From Acridotheres tristis (lineage: Eukaryota > Chordata > Aves > Passeriformes > Sturnidae): a DNA stretch of 64,000 nucleotides. Where the stretch lies: assembly GCA_037013685.1 (NCBI GenBank), contig CM072891.1, forward strand, positions 11,694,501-11,758,500, read 5' to 3'. This document shows positions 13,001 to 24,386 of the stretch, piece after piece. The notes beneath the pieces were generated by a model. The model searched no databases, had not been told where the DNA came from, and worked only from the letters and a program-made list of their open reading frames with translations. Every line of letters begins with the position of its first letter. The first letter of the stretch is position 1. A program made the translations under genes and the position numbers.

Positions 13001-13150
13001 AGCGCCGCCCGCCCGCCGCCAGGGGGCAGTGCCGCCGCGGGCCGGGCCGCGCGCTGCCCTCACGGCGCCTCGTCAGCCAGCGCGGGGCGGGGCGGGGATG
13101 ATGGCGGCCCCGCCTCTGGGGCACCCGCCGGCCGGGGGGAAACCGCTTTC
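12990..13150. promoter_or_regulatory. CpG island, right block
   Basis: A GC-rich block with GC boxes (GGGGCGGGGCGGGG at about 13083-13096) follows the hexamer array. It is promoter-like, but no coding exon was recognised downstream on the + strand. Confidence 0.5.
13011..13032 (+). promoter_or_regulatory. Candidate CTCF motif, plus strand
   Basis: CCGCCAGGGGGCAG, immediately after the hexamer array, matches the CTCF core with one mismatch (G for A at the third base). Its orientation is opposite to the motif at 12051, so the two point away from each other across the repeat. Confidence 0.55.
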
Positions 13151-16100
13151 ATCTTCCTGCACTGCTCCATTGCGGTTTTCTCCACTAAGACGAGCAGCAA
13201 AGAGTGAGTGGGGTTGAGGTCCAAGAGAGAAGATCAGATCACTTAAAAAGGAGGGGCGAGAGAGGGGGCAAATAAACAACTTCACAGCTTTTCCTGATTT
13301 TTCAAGTAGAAAGGGGAGTATCTGTAAGATAGGCGAGGCTCTGGCGCACATACTTCACCAGCACAGGCGGTAGCAGGTTTCAGGACTAGAACAGCCATCA
13401 GTAAATTCCAGCACAGCGAGCTCTGTTTTCCTTTGATTAAGGCATCCAGTGCAAAGGGCCAACCACCAGTCAATTTTGGGGGAAAAAAAAACCCACAGAA
13501 ACAAAAAAAGAATTGAAGCAATCCATTTCTTTTTATGATAAGGGTGAGGTGGCACAAATGTCATCCAGACTGCTGAGCATCTCAGTATTGCCCGTGTTAC
13601 GCTCGCAGGTCAAACGCAGTGTGAAGTCAGTGAGAATATCCAACTGCCAGGGCATCTGGGCTGTGTCAGAGAGACTTGCTGCTCTCTGCTTTCTTAGAGC
13701 TAAAAGAAAATTCAGTAAGTTGTGAAGCTGAATGCTTCATCCTCCTCCCTCACAAGCTTGAGGAGGTGACAGCTGTTTCCTCCGGGCCTGTTATTTTAGA
13801 CACCTCCATGATTTATATATCTCTGCAAGCCTGGTGGGTGGAATTGCATGTCACAGACGAGCTGAAAATAACTTGTGTATGCTCATATACAGACTCTGAT
13901 AGCTATTGGCCCATGTAGAAAAACTCCAAACTGAATTACATGATCTGTGGCTGGCAGATGCATTAAGATGTACTGATGGAGCAATGGTGGGTTAAAGTGA
14001 AGTTGAAATCTTCAGTGAAGAGCACTGGCAAGGACTCTGCGGTAATATCGTGCACAGCAGAACCACCATGGCTTAGCCCTCGTGATTGTTTTGCTAAGAT
14101 AGGCAGTCACATGTAGAGGAAAAATTTCATATTTAGAACAATGTGCAATTCGCTGTGGGATCATAGAACTGGACAGACTGCCTTTGGCCTCTGCATGAGA
14201 GGTTCAGAAGATACCTGCAAAGGTGGTTGCAGAACTCCATTTGGATGTGTGGGTCCTTCTCACTAGAAGCAGTACTTGTGGAAATTCTGCTGTAGGACTT
14301 TGGAGTGTCAAGCTGTTAACACCTGTTCAAGTATTTTGAGATAGCCTGGTGGAAGAGGCAGACAAATAAACATGCTACATCCATGCATGCCCGGCATTCC
14401 AAAAATCTGTTAGGTGGCACTGTGTGTGGCACATATGCATGTGCTGGGCTGAAAGCCCAGTGTCAAGGCTAAGATGTAAGAGAATGTTCTCAGGTGAACT
14501 TCTCAAAAGCAGAGGTTTCTGCTTCCCTCCGTGTGTAGAGCCCAGGGAGTTTCACCCAGCTGCTTATTAACTTTTCCCCTGAGTGCTGCCTGGCTTCCTT
14601 TAGGTACAGCTCAGAACCAGCGTTCTCTGGGAGACGATAATATTTTCCAAGGCTGGGCCATTCATCCATGCCAGCCTCTAGAGAATATGGAGAAGCTGTG
14701 CAGAAAAGGGCCTGGGCACACTGTCCACACCCTGTAACCCGCAGTAGACATTCACATCCTGCCAAGGTAAACTGTGTGAGCCTGATTCACAGCCAGGTCT
14801 GCAGCAAAAGCAGTGAGTGAAGAGTGGCAGAACTTTTAACTCCTTGGGAGGGGCTGGAGGCAGAACTCACAGCAGACAACCCAAATTATTGGCGGGACCA
14901 TGTATCTCACAGGGTTTCCTGCCAGAGTTTCTGCTGTACCACATGTCATCTGCACTTAAAGCCTAATTTGTTTTGGGAGTTTTGTTGTTGGGTTTGGTTT
15001 TTTTTTCCCCTCAAACATTACCTTCAGGCATTTGTTTCCACTTACCTGAGTGCTTCCCAAACATGGGCTTAAACTTAGTCTTGTCTAGTCCCCTTTGATC
15101 ACCAATATGTGATGACTTAGATCTGTAGCCTAACCCAGTGCTTTCACTTAGAAATTGTTCAACCTACTTATTTAATTCCTCAGAGATTATCTGGATTCAG
15201 CATGTATTCCTTTCCCTTTTGTCAAGGCCTCATGACTTCCACTTTTCCCTTGCGTCTTCCAGCTTCCCTGTCCCCATGATTGTTTGCTATTCCTTTTCCT
15301 TCTTTTGAGTCTCTCTGCCACAGTGTCCCACAAAGTGATACTTTCAGATATATGATGGAGGTGACAGGGATGTTAATTCTGCTCTCAGAGGTACCTTTAG
15401 AAAAAATGTATTCTTTAAACACCCACAAGACAAAAGGGATGAATTTTTAAGCTGACTGAGCAAATAATTTTTCCACAGTCAAAATGTTTGTGATGATAAT
15501 GCTGCTGTGCCCTGAGGGAATTAATTAAACTATCACTTTCCTGCTCACAAATACCTCAGTCCAGCGATGTCCCATGTTGTATTCCAGTCTGAGACTCATG
15601 GTCCCACTCTTGCAGGAGGAAAATGCTTGTATCTTTGGAAAATTTGGGTGAAATTTTAAGTGGCACAGCAGGAGTAGAACCCAAGGTCTTCTGCTGGTTT
15701 ACTCTTACCCAACACAAATTAGACCCCTCTGTCCAAAACTTTGGATGATGTCAGTGGGATAAATGGTACAAAGTTGCCATTTTGTCTGGGAAGATGTTAG
15801 ATCTGTTTGCTCTTGCAATGTCTTGATGTGTGTGTGGCTGTATGGACGTGTGGCAACAGCTCCTCTAATCTTCACCCTATGACTGTAGTGGAAAAAATAA
15901 CACAGAAATGTAATGTAATTGTTTTTCTAAAACAATATTGTGTTTTTGTTGGTTTTTGGTTTTTATAAACACCTCCCAGTTCTCCTATACTAGTTGCAGT
16001 CCAGGAAACTTTGTGTTTATTAAGCACTGTGTAAATTTGCAGCTCTCTATAAATGTAAAATCAATAGCAGTGATAACAGCAGCAAAGTGCTCAGTCCAGC

Positions 16101-19100
16101 CCTGGTAATAACCCAAGAGTGCTAATTTCTTTGTAAGGTCACTTGCTTCACACAGGCACCTCCTCTCCATGTGAAAACAGAGGGTACAACACAGAAAATA
16201 CTCGTGTTCCCTGACAAGACAGGAGACACTGAAAACATGTGATTTCCAGCAGATGACAATGATGGACAACAACCTGAAGGACTCTTACAATCTATTGTAG
16301 AGACTTTCATCTCTCCACTGAGTGCTGCAAATATGTTCTCTTTTAGGAAATCAAAATCTTAGCAAACATCTGGTATCCTTTTTAATCTCTTCTCATAAGC
16401 AGATGAGAAAGGGGAATCTCCAGTAACCTAATGGAGTGAGCAAAATTTTATTTCTGGAAGATGAGCAGAGTGACAAGGCAAAGGCTTGTGTGGCTGACTC
16501 ATGTGAACTGTGGTCTCCATCATGGTGTTGCCACCACCTTATGGGCAGTTCCTGGGGTTCACTGAGTGTGTGTAGGGACCACACTCCCACCTCTCCCAAG
16601 GTGCCCCAGTGCTCTAATGGTAGCTCTGCCTGTTCAGGTTACCTCACTTCTGTCCAAACAGACAGGTGGAAAAGCTTTGGGCTTTTCACAGCTGGAACTG
16701 TACCACCAGTGGCAATAGTTAAGTATTTACTATGGAAAAATTGTATATTGTATACTGCCAATGTCTGGTTGTCCCCTCTACCTTCTACTGTGGTGATTCT
16801 CTCAATGGTGGAACTGCTTCAGACAGCACTGGTTGGCTCCATGCAGTCTGCTCTGCTTCCCTTTCAGGTCCCCTTTAAACCTGGTTTAGGGTTCCCAGGT
16901 GGCTCACAGCCATTCATCTGGCCTCTGTCATGACCTCCCCAGGGAGAACCTCTACAGGTTCTCCTTGTAGACCTGAGAACTCTCCTCCCTGCCTAGCACT
17001 GTCAGTGAAGCTGGTGTTATTTTGCTCTGTGGTGGGTCCACAGTCACCTTTGGGCTTTTTCTTTGCTATACTGCTGCAGTAAATCCAATCCATCTGCACA
17101 TCAGTACCCTTCTGTTTTCTTCTTCTTCCCTGACCTCTGCCTGCTAACACATCCCTAGGTCCAGCGACCTTAGGTACAGGAAGAATCCTCCTTAAACCCG
17201 TGTTCCAAAGGTGGCAACTCCTGCTATTAAAAAATAATCATACAGCAGAGGGCTGGCAGGGACTCCGGGAGATCTCTGAAGCTCTCCAAGGTGGAGTCAC
17301 CCAGGAGTAGAGCGTGACGTGGGCATTAAATGCTTCCAGCAACTGGGATGCTGCAGCCTCCCCAGCAGCCCCCTGCAGCCCAGGAGACCGTCCTGGAGAA
17401 AAAGCATTTTCTCGAGCATAGCACAAATCCTTCCTCCTGCAAATAAGGTTGATGATTACTTGTCCTTCTTCTGGTGAATCTGGAGTAGGACTGATCGCTG
17501 TCTGCTTTATAGAACCTTTTATATAATAACAAAGCAGCTTTTAGAGTAACTGAGAAAGAGGCGTTTGCTCACTTGCAAAGTCAGGAAATTCCCTGCCAAT
17601 GGACATTCTTTGTCGGGGATCCTTTGCCAGCATAGGCTGAGCACTAAGCCCCACAATCTGCATTTTCCTTTTGAATGACTCCCACAAAATAAACCAAATA
17701 TCACATCCAAGGAGATTTATTACATCCCTTCCGAGGGCGAAGCATTCCTCAGCTACATTCCACTTCTGTCTTTTGTGCTTAGGAAAGGGGAAAAAAATCG
17801 CTGTGATGCCTCTGGATCCCACCCCTCCAGGGCTTCTGTCGTTAATAAAGTCGAGCAGCTGGAGCCAGATTTGTCAGACTAGTCCTGAATGGCTGGCTCA
17901 CTCCTGCTGCAAGAGCAGCACCATCAGAGCAGTGCTAGGATTCCTGCTTCTGCTGGAAGACTAATAAATCGTGGCACCACGTTTCCTCAGTAAAACCACC
18001 TTTTGTTGTTCCCAGTGACACCCTATCCCCGTGCAGCAGCTTGCCAGAGTGGATCTTCTCGCTTCCTAGCTGCTTTGCCTTCTCCTGCCTCTGCATGATG
18101 CAAGAGTTTGCAATGCTTTTTGGGAGCTCAGATGTGCTCTCAGAGACTCTGCTTGAAGCAATTGCTCTCTCCAGGCTTTGCAGTGAAGCTTTTATCCAGA
18201 TGTGTAAATGAGGATGTGTATAGAAGGGAGGGCAAGGTAGTGAAACCTCTGTTGTGTTATCTGAGCTTAATTAAGTTTCTCCCCTAGGCAGTTGCTAATT
18301 GATTGACCTCAGGACTGTAAAAGGGAGCAAATTTACCGGAGCTCATTAAAAGAGTAGAATTTGAAATTTGAATTTTTTTATTTTATAGATGAATACCTTT
18401 GACTGACGTCTTGCTGACTGATATTCATGAAACAAACTGTTCAGCAAATGTAGGTAGGTGGATTTCTCTTTTTAAACCCAAATGAGAGAAGTGGTGAATA
18501 CACAGATGCCTGTTAATCCTCACTGTGTCCCTTGCCAGCATTTATAGGTATCACTTAACTGGAGCTCTGATACTGCTTTCTGCCCCAGCCAAGGCTATGC
18601 TAACCAGCTTGTTGTCCATTCCAGCAAAGTATCAAGTACATTTCAATTTCACAGGCTTCAAAAGCTTTTCAAAAAATTGACAAAGACCCCCTCCCCAAAC
18701 CAAAAATCTGTTCACCCGCCATAAAATGCAGTCACTGCAGGTGTCAGTGAAGCCAGCTGTGCAACAGGACTGGCCAACACCCAGGTGCAATGGTGTAGTA
18801 AGTGGAGAAGGGGAAAAGATGCTGTGTCCAAGGGGAGCTGCAGGAAGAACAAAGCGAAGAGGATTGTCTTTTCCCAAACAGCTGGAACATGGACTATACC
18901 AAACATTCAAAGATCCATTCCAGTCTGATGGTGTTCACATCTATCCTACACAATCAAACTCCCGTGCGAGTGGGAGTCACCCGAGTGACAGTTGCCCTCT
19001 TCTCAAATACATCAGGACACCGTTTGCAGGCCTCCTCTCCAAGTACTACTCTTGACCTTTTGTTTGACACAAAGGGAGCTCATCCTGTCAGGACTGAGAC

Positions 19101-22100
19101 ATAGCCACTGTGCAGAAAAGGCTACAGAAAAAAAGGTATGCAGAACAGTGTGGAATAGATCTGCAGCCTGAAGATGTGAAGGATGAAGGAGACCATTAGG
19201 AGCACAATGGAAGAGCAGCCACTGCCCAGGTGACAGGCAACTGTTAGAAGGCCAACTTTCACAACCAACTCGGCAAAAGCTCCTTTTATCACTTGGAGCC
19301 AATTCACTGCTGCTCCAGTCAGCCTTAAAACCATTTCAGATGGGTTTTAAAGCTATTTATAGTGTGGAGGGGAAGAGTCCTATTGTGTAGCAAACTCAAA
19401 AAGTAGTGTGCACACCCTGCATGTGAGAAGTTGCAGCGTATTTGAAGTTTCTCCTGTCAGCCTGTGAGTTACTTCCCTTTTTTTCCTTCCAAGGACAGAC
19501 TGGTGTCCTGTTCCCTCCAGCTTGTCATCCTCAAAGAAGATGCTCATCTCTTTTGAAGAGATTTCATGCATTGTATGAAGGCTTTCAAAAATTTGATGGA
19601 ACTATGAACTGAACAGCAACATGGACAAATGACACGTGTCCTACATGGTTTTCACTGTGAACACATTGTTACAGTTATGATTGCCTACCCATGTCCTGGG
19701 CTTGTTTGCCTCTAGGCCCTTCAGAGCCCTTCTGAGTTGCTTTTCTGTCTCTTCTGTTTGTAAAATGTTTAACATATGTGAGCACTTAGAGGAAAGTTCC
19801 AAGTTTCATGCCGTATTTGAAAGCTGTTGATTTGTTTGGTCTCTGGTTTAGGTAGTGGTTCCCAAGAATAAGTCCCGAATTGTGAGGAAGAGGGACTGTT
19901 ACTGTCTCTGTAGTGAAATTATGTTTGTTGACAGGAAGAACTGACCTTCCAGGAGAAGATGTTACTGAGGAAAAGAGAGGGAGCCAAGTGTCTTCTCCTT
20001 GGAGCATATGGACTTCCCCCTGCTGAGCACACTTGTCTCCCCTACTGATTGCTCTGTCTGCTTCTTTCTCTTTCTTCTTTTCCTCTCTCTCCAACCACAC
20101 CCACTATTTAACCATTTAGATATAAAAATAAAAAATAAGAAAACCACCCAACCCACTAGACAGAGGGTTTGCTAAAGAAGGGTAATTTTAAAAGCAAGTC
20201 TTTGAGGTCAGTGTGTAATTGTACCATTGGGACTGTGTGATCTGAGACAAAAATAATCCACTGGGTATCTGGTCAAGGAGAGGAAGGCAGCCTGCAGTGA
20301 GGGAAGAGTGACTTACATGGGATTGACCAGGCAGCAAAAGGCCAGGCAAAACTACTTGCTGGCACCAGAATTAATATTTGTGTAGAGTACTGCAGAATAT
20401 TCTGTCTGTGATGGGATCATTGCAGCTGTTGCTCAGGTCACGGCCTCCCTTGGTCTGTGCCAGGAGGCACTGGGAATTTAAATGGTCTTCCACAGAAATA
20501 AAGATATGGTGTGAAGTATATTTGTATTTTAACTTGCTCATGAGGAACATTTCAGGTTTGATGTGGAGTTTAGAGTGCTGAGGTTTTTTTTACGGTTTCC
20601 ATTTTCAAACCCCTGTTTCAGGTACTTTATGAAAATCTGAATTCTGCAAAGGATTCATAGGACTGTAAGCCATGCCCTCAGAATAAAGAAGGATGTTTTC
20701 ACCCCTATAAATATCAGTTCCTTTCTTTGCAGTTCCTTCTCAGTTGTGACAGCAGTAAGTTATGTGGGCCATTCATATAATGTATTTTACCAGTATTTCC
20801 TTTAGTGCATTTTAGAGGAAGTGAGCCTGCTAAGTACCCAAATATCTCTGCTGTCTGCTAGCCCTGCGAGTACAGTACGGGGGGTAGAAGGACCACACCA
20901 CAGTGCTTTGTTTTGTTTATAGTTCTGGCAGAGACAGTGGCAGCCCCCATCACTTGGAAATAATGATGCTAATTCTCATACTGGGGCAAAACACCAACTG
21001 TTTACAGAGAACCATCATTTTCCTGACTTAAGAGGTGGCTTGGGAACACCAAGCAGACTTTCATCTCTGTTGTTCCTAAGACTGAGTTACTTTCGCACTA
21101 TCCCAGATAAAAGCACCATAAAAATCACTTTTGTTGTGAAAGAAGTTAAATTTGAGAGGAGGGAGTACTCTTGTACATTGGTGCCAGTGGCTGGGGGTGT
21201 AGAGCTTTACCTGAATTGATGCTACTTGTGTTTCCAAAGTGCCCAGCCATGAACTCTCCAAGATTTCACTGTAGTTCAATATTTTCCTTTCTCAAACCAC
21301 TTCCTGTGCATAAAAGGATTTCTTTTAAATCAGAGGCCAGTGCTGGTTGCAGGGGTCTTTACTTTGTGACCTTCAATTCTATTTCTAGGAGGAGACAGTG
21401 GGTTTCAGTACCTTCTTTCTGTGGCTGTTTCTGGGCCAACCCTTCCCAGAACAGATGCCACTGATTCAGGAGGTCTTGCTGCCTCCCCTTTATTTAAGTG
21501 CTGGTTACGCAGCTCCGCCAGGATCCATTGCCGTTGTAAACCACGTTCAAGGAATAAGGAATTTAGGGTTTGTAGTCATTGTAGACCAGCCCTGGAGACC
21601 TCATGCAATTGTTTATCATCCCTCTTACACCCACAGTTCTGCTAGATTTAGAGTTACTAGATTAGAATGTTAGAGATCACGATCCAGACACTTTCCAACT
21701 TGAATTTTAGTTGGGAAAGACACACAAAACAAAGAAATTTGTGTTGTAAATTAGATTTCTCAGATTTCAGTGATTTGTCACGGTAATGTGGCTCAATCTA
21801 TGCAGTCATAGAAAAATTTCACAAGTGCAAACTCTTCCAATACTATTAACTTCCCCAGTGTGGCAGGGTGCAGTGATTGTAGGAGGTAAGGTTAATTTTA
21901 AATAATCTGTGGTAGAAAAAAGACATGGCACCCCACATGGGGAAGCATTAAACCTACAAAATGAGGATTAAGCTAGAAAGCATTACGCAGCCCCAGAGAT
22001 CTATTTGGGAAGACTGAATTCATGGCTCAATTGTTTTGTGCCCCTTTGTGCCCCTGTACAAGTCCAACGGGGTACATACTGCCTCTTGGTGCAGCTCAGG

Positions 22101-22459
22101 TCAGTGGGACAGCACTCAAACACTTTCCTGTGTGTGCTGTGCTTGCCCACAAGCCAAACCAAAAAGTGTAATTCAGAACTCACTCAATGGGGGTGATCTA
22201 AATATAATAGGTATAAAACCAGTAAATGATGGTTTCCTAGGTTTGCCCGCCTATGTCGAAGCCAGCAGGGTGCATTTTCAGCCAGTTCCCTGCAACAGTC
22301 AGAAGTCACCTAGGAGCAGAGAAGGTGAGAAGTTTCCACGTTTCCAGGACTTCAGGTGCCCAGGCTTTGAGAAAACTGCTAAATGTTCTAATACTTGGAG
22401 AAAGGAAGATCTGGCAACACTGTTAGCCCTGTTTGCCACACAAACCAGAATGTCTCATT
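13151..22459. other. No gene recognised
   Basis: Mostly unique-looking sequence. It contains the hairpin at 16941, a TGACGTGG motif at 17315-17322 and an AT-rich block with TAATTA-type motifs at about 18260-18440. No exon with a known product was seen. Confidence 0.5.
16941..16966. repeat. Hairpin, 9-bp arms plus wobble, 4-base loop
   Basis: GGAGAACCT and AGGTTCTCC flank CTAC, and one G-U and one A-U pair extend the stem. Its GC content is higher than that of the other inverted repeats here. Confidence 0.75.
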
Positions 22460-22552
22460 TCTCTTTTCCTAGTACAACTTTTCCTAGAAAAACTGGCTGC
22501 TCATTGCTTAGATGGGTGGTCTCTTCAATGGGTAAAAAATTGGCTGCATGGC
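22460..22552 (+). mobile_element. CR1 LINE, left part, interrupted by a solo LTR
   Basis: The frame from 22433 reads LEKLAAHCLDGWSLQWVKNW, a well-preserved CR1 ORF2 segment upstream of the reverse-transcriptase catalytic motif. The match breaks at 22552, where the LTR begins, and resumes at 23206. The text on the two sides joins into continuous CR1 sequence, so the two parts were one element. Confidence 0.85.
22547..22552. repeat. Target-site duplication, left copy (CATGGC)
   Basis: This six-base repeat abuts the LTR start. It is identical to the right copy, and removing the LTR plus one copy restores continuous CR1 sequence. Confidence 0.85.
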
Positions 22553-22604
22553 TGTAAGAGTTTGACGGAGAGATGGAGACTTCAGACTGCTCTTAAAAAT
22601 GTTG

Positions 22605-22610
22605 TTTATT
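22605..22610 (-). terminator. LTR polyadenylation signal
   Basis: AATAAA on the minus strand, in GCAATAAACAAC, lies about 52 bases from the LTR 3' end, as expected at the R/U5 border. Confidence 0.65.
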
Positions 22611-22714
22611 GCATAGACGAGGTTACAGCAGTTGTGGGTCGTGGGTGAGCCTAGAGCTGCTGGCCATAGGCAAGCCATGTGTCCTGAAGTCCTATCCTAA
22701 TTCTGGCTACAATA

Positions 22715-22724
22715 CATTATATAC
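22715..22724 (-). promoter_or_regulatory. LTR TATA-like box
   Basis: The minus strand reads GTATATAATG about 480 bases from the LTR 5' end and about 105 bases before the polyadenylation signal. This is the expected U3/R geometry. Confidence 0.6.
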
Positions 22725-23205
22725 TTTTTATTACAGAGCATTTTAATACATGGCTACTAATCAGCATCATACACAATACCATTTACATTTACATACAACC
22801 TATCCAAAGTGCTAAAATTATCATATTATGTGTAGTGACTAGCTAGTTATCAGAATTAATAGTTACATGTTAAATTTTGGGACTTGTTTTGCTGTGGAAA
22901 TTTTTGAGATTTTTTTCTCTACTTGCAACATTGGCTTTCTTGTTTGCCTGTGAAAATCCTTTTGTTTGGTAAAAACATCTTTTGTTTGAGGTGGGTTTAT
23001 CCTTTGCTCTAAGCCATAAAAGTTCTTTCCAACTCAGCTTGCTCTTTGCCTTCTAGTTACCCAGTAAGACTGGCTCAGCAATTATTTTCTTCTATATCAA
23101 AACTCGCTATCATTTCTATTCCTTCTTCATATTCTACATTCGAAGATCTTTCTGTTACATACATATCTGTAGGATCTTCCTGTCAAATTCTTATCCTTCC
23201 CAACA

Positions 23206-23211
23206 CATGGC
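23206..23211. repeat. Target-site duplication, right copy (CATGGC)
   Basis: It abuts the LTR end and is identical to the left copy. The sequence after it (CAGGCCTAGAGAGTTGTGG) continues the interrupted CR1. Confidence 0.85.
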
Positions 23212-24105
23212 CAGGCCTAGAGAGTTGTGGTGAATGGAGCTAAATCCATTTGGCAGCTGGTTGCTAGGGGTACTCCCCAGGGCTCCGTTTTGGGGCTGGT
23301 CCTGTTTAACATATTTATTGATGGCTTGGACATTGGGATTGATGGTACCCTCAGTAAATTTGCAGACAACACTAAGTTGTGTGGGAGTGTTGATCTGCTT
23401 GAGGGTAGGAAGGCTCAGCAGAGGGCTCTGGACAGACTCAACCAGTGCACTGAGGACAACTGCAAGAGGTTGAATAAGGCAAAATGCTGAGTCCTGCACA
23501 ACCCCAACAACCCTAAGCAGCACTATAGGCTTGGAGAGAGTGGCTGGAAAACTGCCCAGCAACTGCCCACCAGAAAAGGACCTGAGAGTGCTGATCAGCA
23601 GTGGCTGAACATAATCCACTGTGTATCCAAGTGGCCAAGAAGGCCAGTGGCATCCTGGACTGTATCAAGAATAGTATAGCCAGCAGGACCAGGGCAGTGA
23701 TCTTCCCTCTGTACTCAGTACTGGTGAGGCCACATCTTGAGTGTTACACCCAGTTTTGAGCCTCCCACTTTAAAAAGGACATTGAGGTGCTGTCCAGGTA
23801 GAGGGAGACTGATCTTTTCTACCATGCCTACAGTGAAAGAACCAGAGGAAATGGCCTTACATTGAGGCAGGGGAGATTCAGATTAAGTATTAGAAAAAAA
23901 AAATTTCACTGTTAGGGTGGTCAGACATTGGAACAGATTGCCCAGGGAGGTAGTAAAATCACTATCCCTGAAGGTGTTTAAGAAGTATCTGGATCTGTGC
24001 TGGGTGACATGGTTTAGTGGTTTAAGGGTTACCATGGTACTGCTGTGTGGATGTTTGGATGTTTTGTGATCTTAAAGGTCTCTTCCAACTTTGCTGATTG
24101 TATAA
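23206..24105 (+). mobile_element. CR1 LINE, right part, to its 3' end
   Basis: The frame 23227-23490 carries the reverse-transcriptase signature [20 protein letters not shown] followed by [20 protein letters not shown]. The catalytic FADD box reads FADN because AAC at 23368-23370 replaces an aspartate codon. A stop follows at 23488. Further CR1 segments run to the 3' UTR near 'aaaggtctcttccaac'. The copy is dead by point mutation, stops and nested insertion. Confidence 0.9.
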
Positions 24106-24346
24106 TCAGTGGATGTTTGAGATGCATGGGTGCAGAGCCATGAGCAGGGAGTTCTTGAGCACTTCAAAGAGCCTCTTTCTCAGTGATGCTGCCTTTGGCC
24201 ATGTTTCATGCCTCATGTTTTAGGCTGCTACTATACTCAAGTTCTTGATGAATCAAAAGCTGTACAGGAAATGGCAGCACCAAAGGGTCGTGCTCAGTAT
24301 GCCAAGGAAATGCAGGTACTCTGAGACAGAGGACCCAGGGACTCTA

Positions 24347-24386
24347 TTGCCTTGCCTTGCCTTGCCTTGCCTTGCCTTGCCTTGCC
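24347..24386. repeat. (TTGCC)8 pentanucleotide microsatellite
   Basis: Eight perfect tandem TTGCC units lie 240 bases after the end of the CR1 copy. The perfect repeat suggests that length varies between individuals. Confidence 0.95.

Larger units (their letters stand above)
22553..23205 (-). mobile_element. Solo LTR of an endogenous retrovirus, nested in CR1
   Basis: This 653-bp block begins TG and ends CA (TGTAAGAG...CCCAACA on the + strand). Perfect 6-bp direct repeats (CATGGC) flank it at 22547-22552 and 23206-23211. On the minus strand it has the LTR order: a U3 of about 480 bases, a TATA-like GTATATAATG at 22724-22715, an AATAAA at 22610-22605, and a short U5 ending CTCTTACA. Six-base target duplications are typical of alpha/beta-retrovirus-like (class II) elements. 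No internal viral genes are present, so it is a solo LTR left by recombination. It could still act as a minus-strand promoter. Confidence 0.88.

Noticed and set aside
1..13200. Coding exons of PHF21A, the neighbour expected by synteny
   Set aside because: No frame on either strand resembles the PHF21A coiled-coil or PHD regions. Only a noncoding first exon could lie here, and that cannot be seen.
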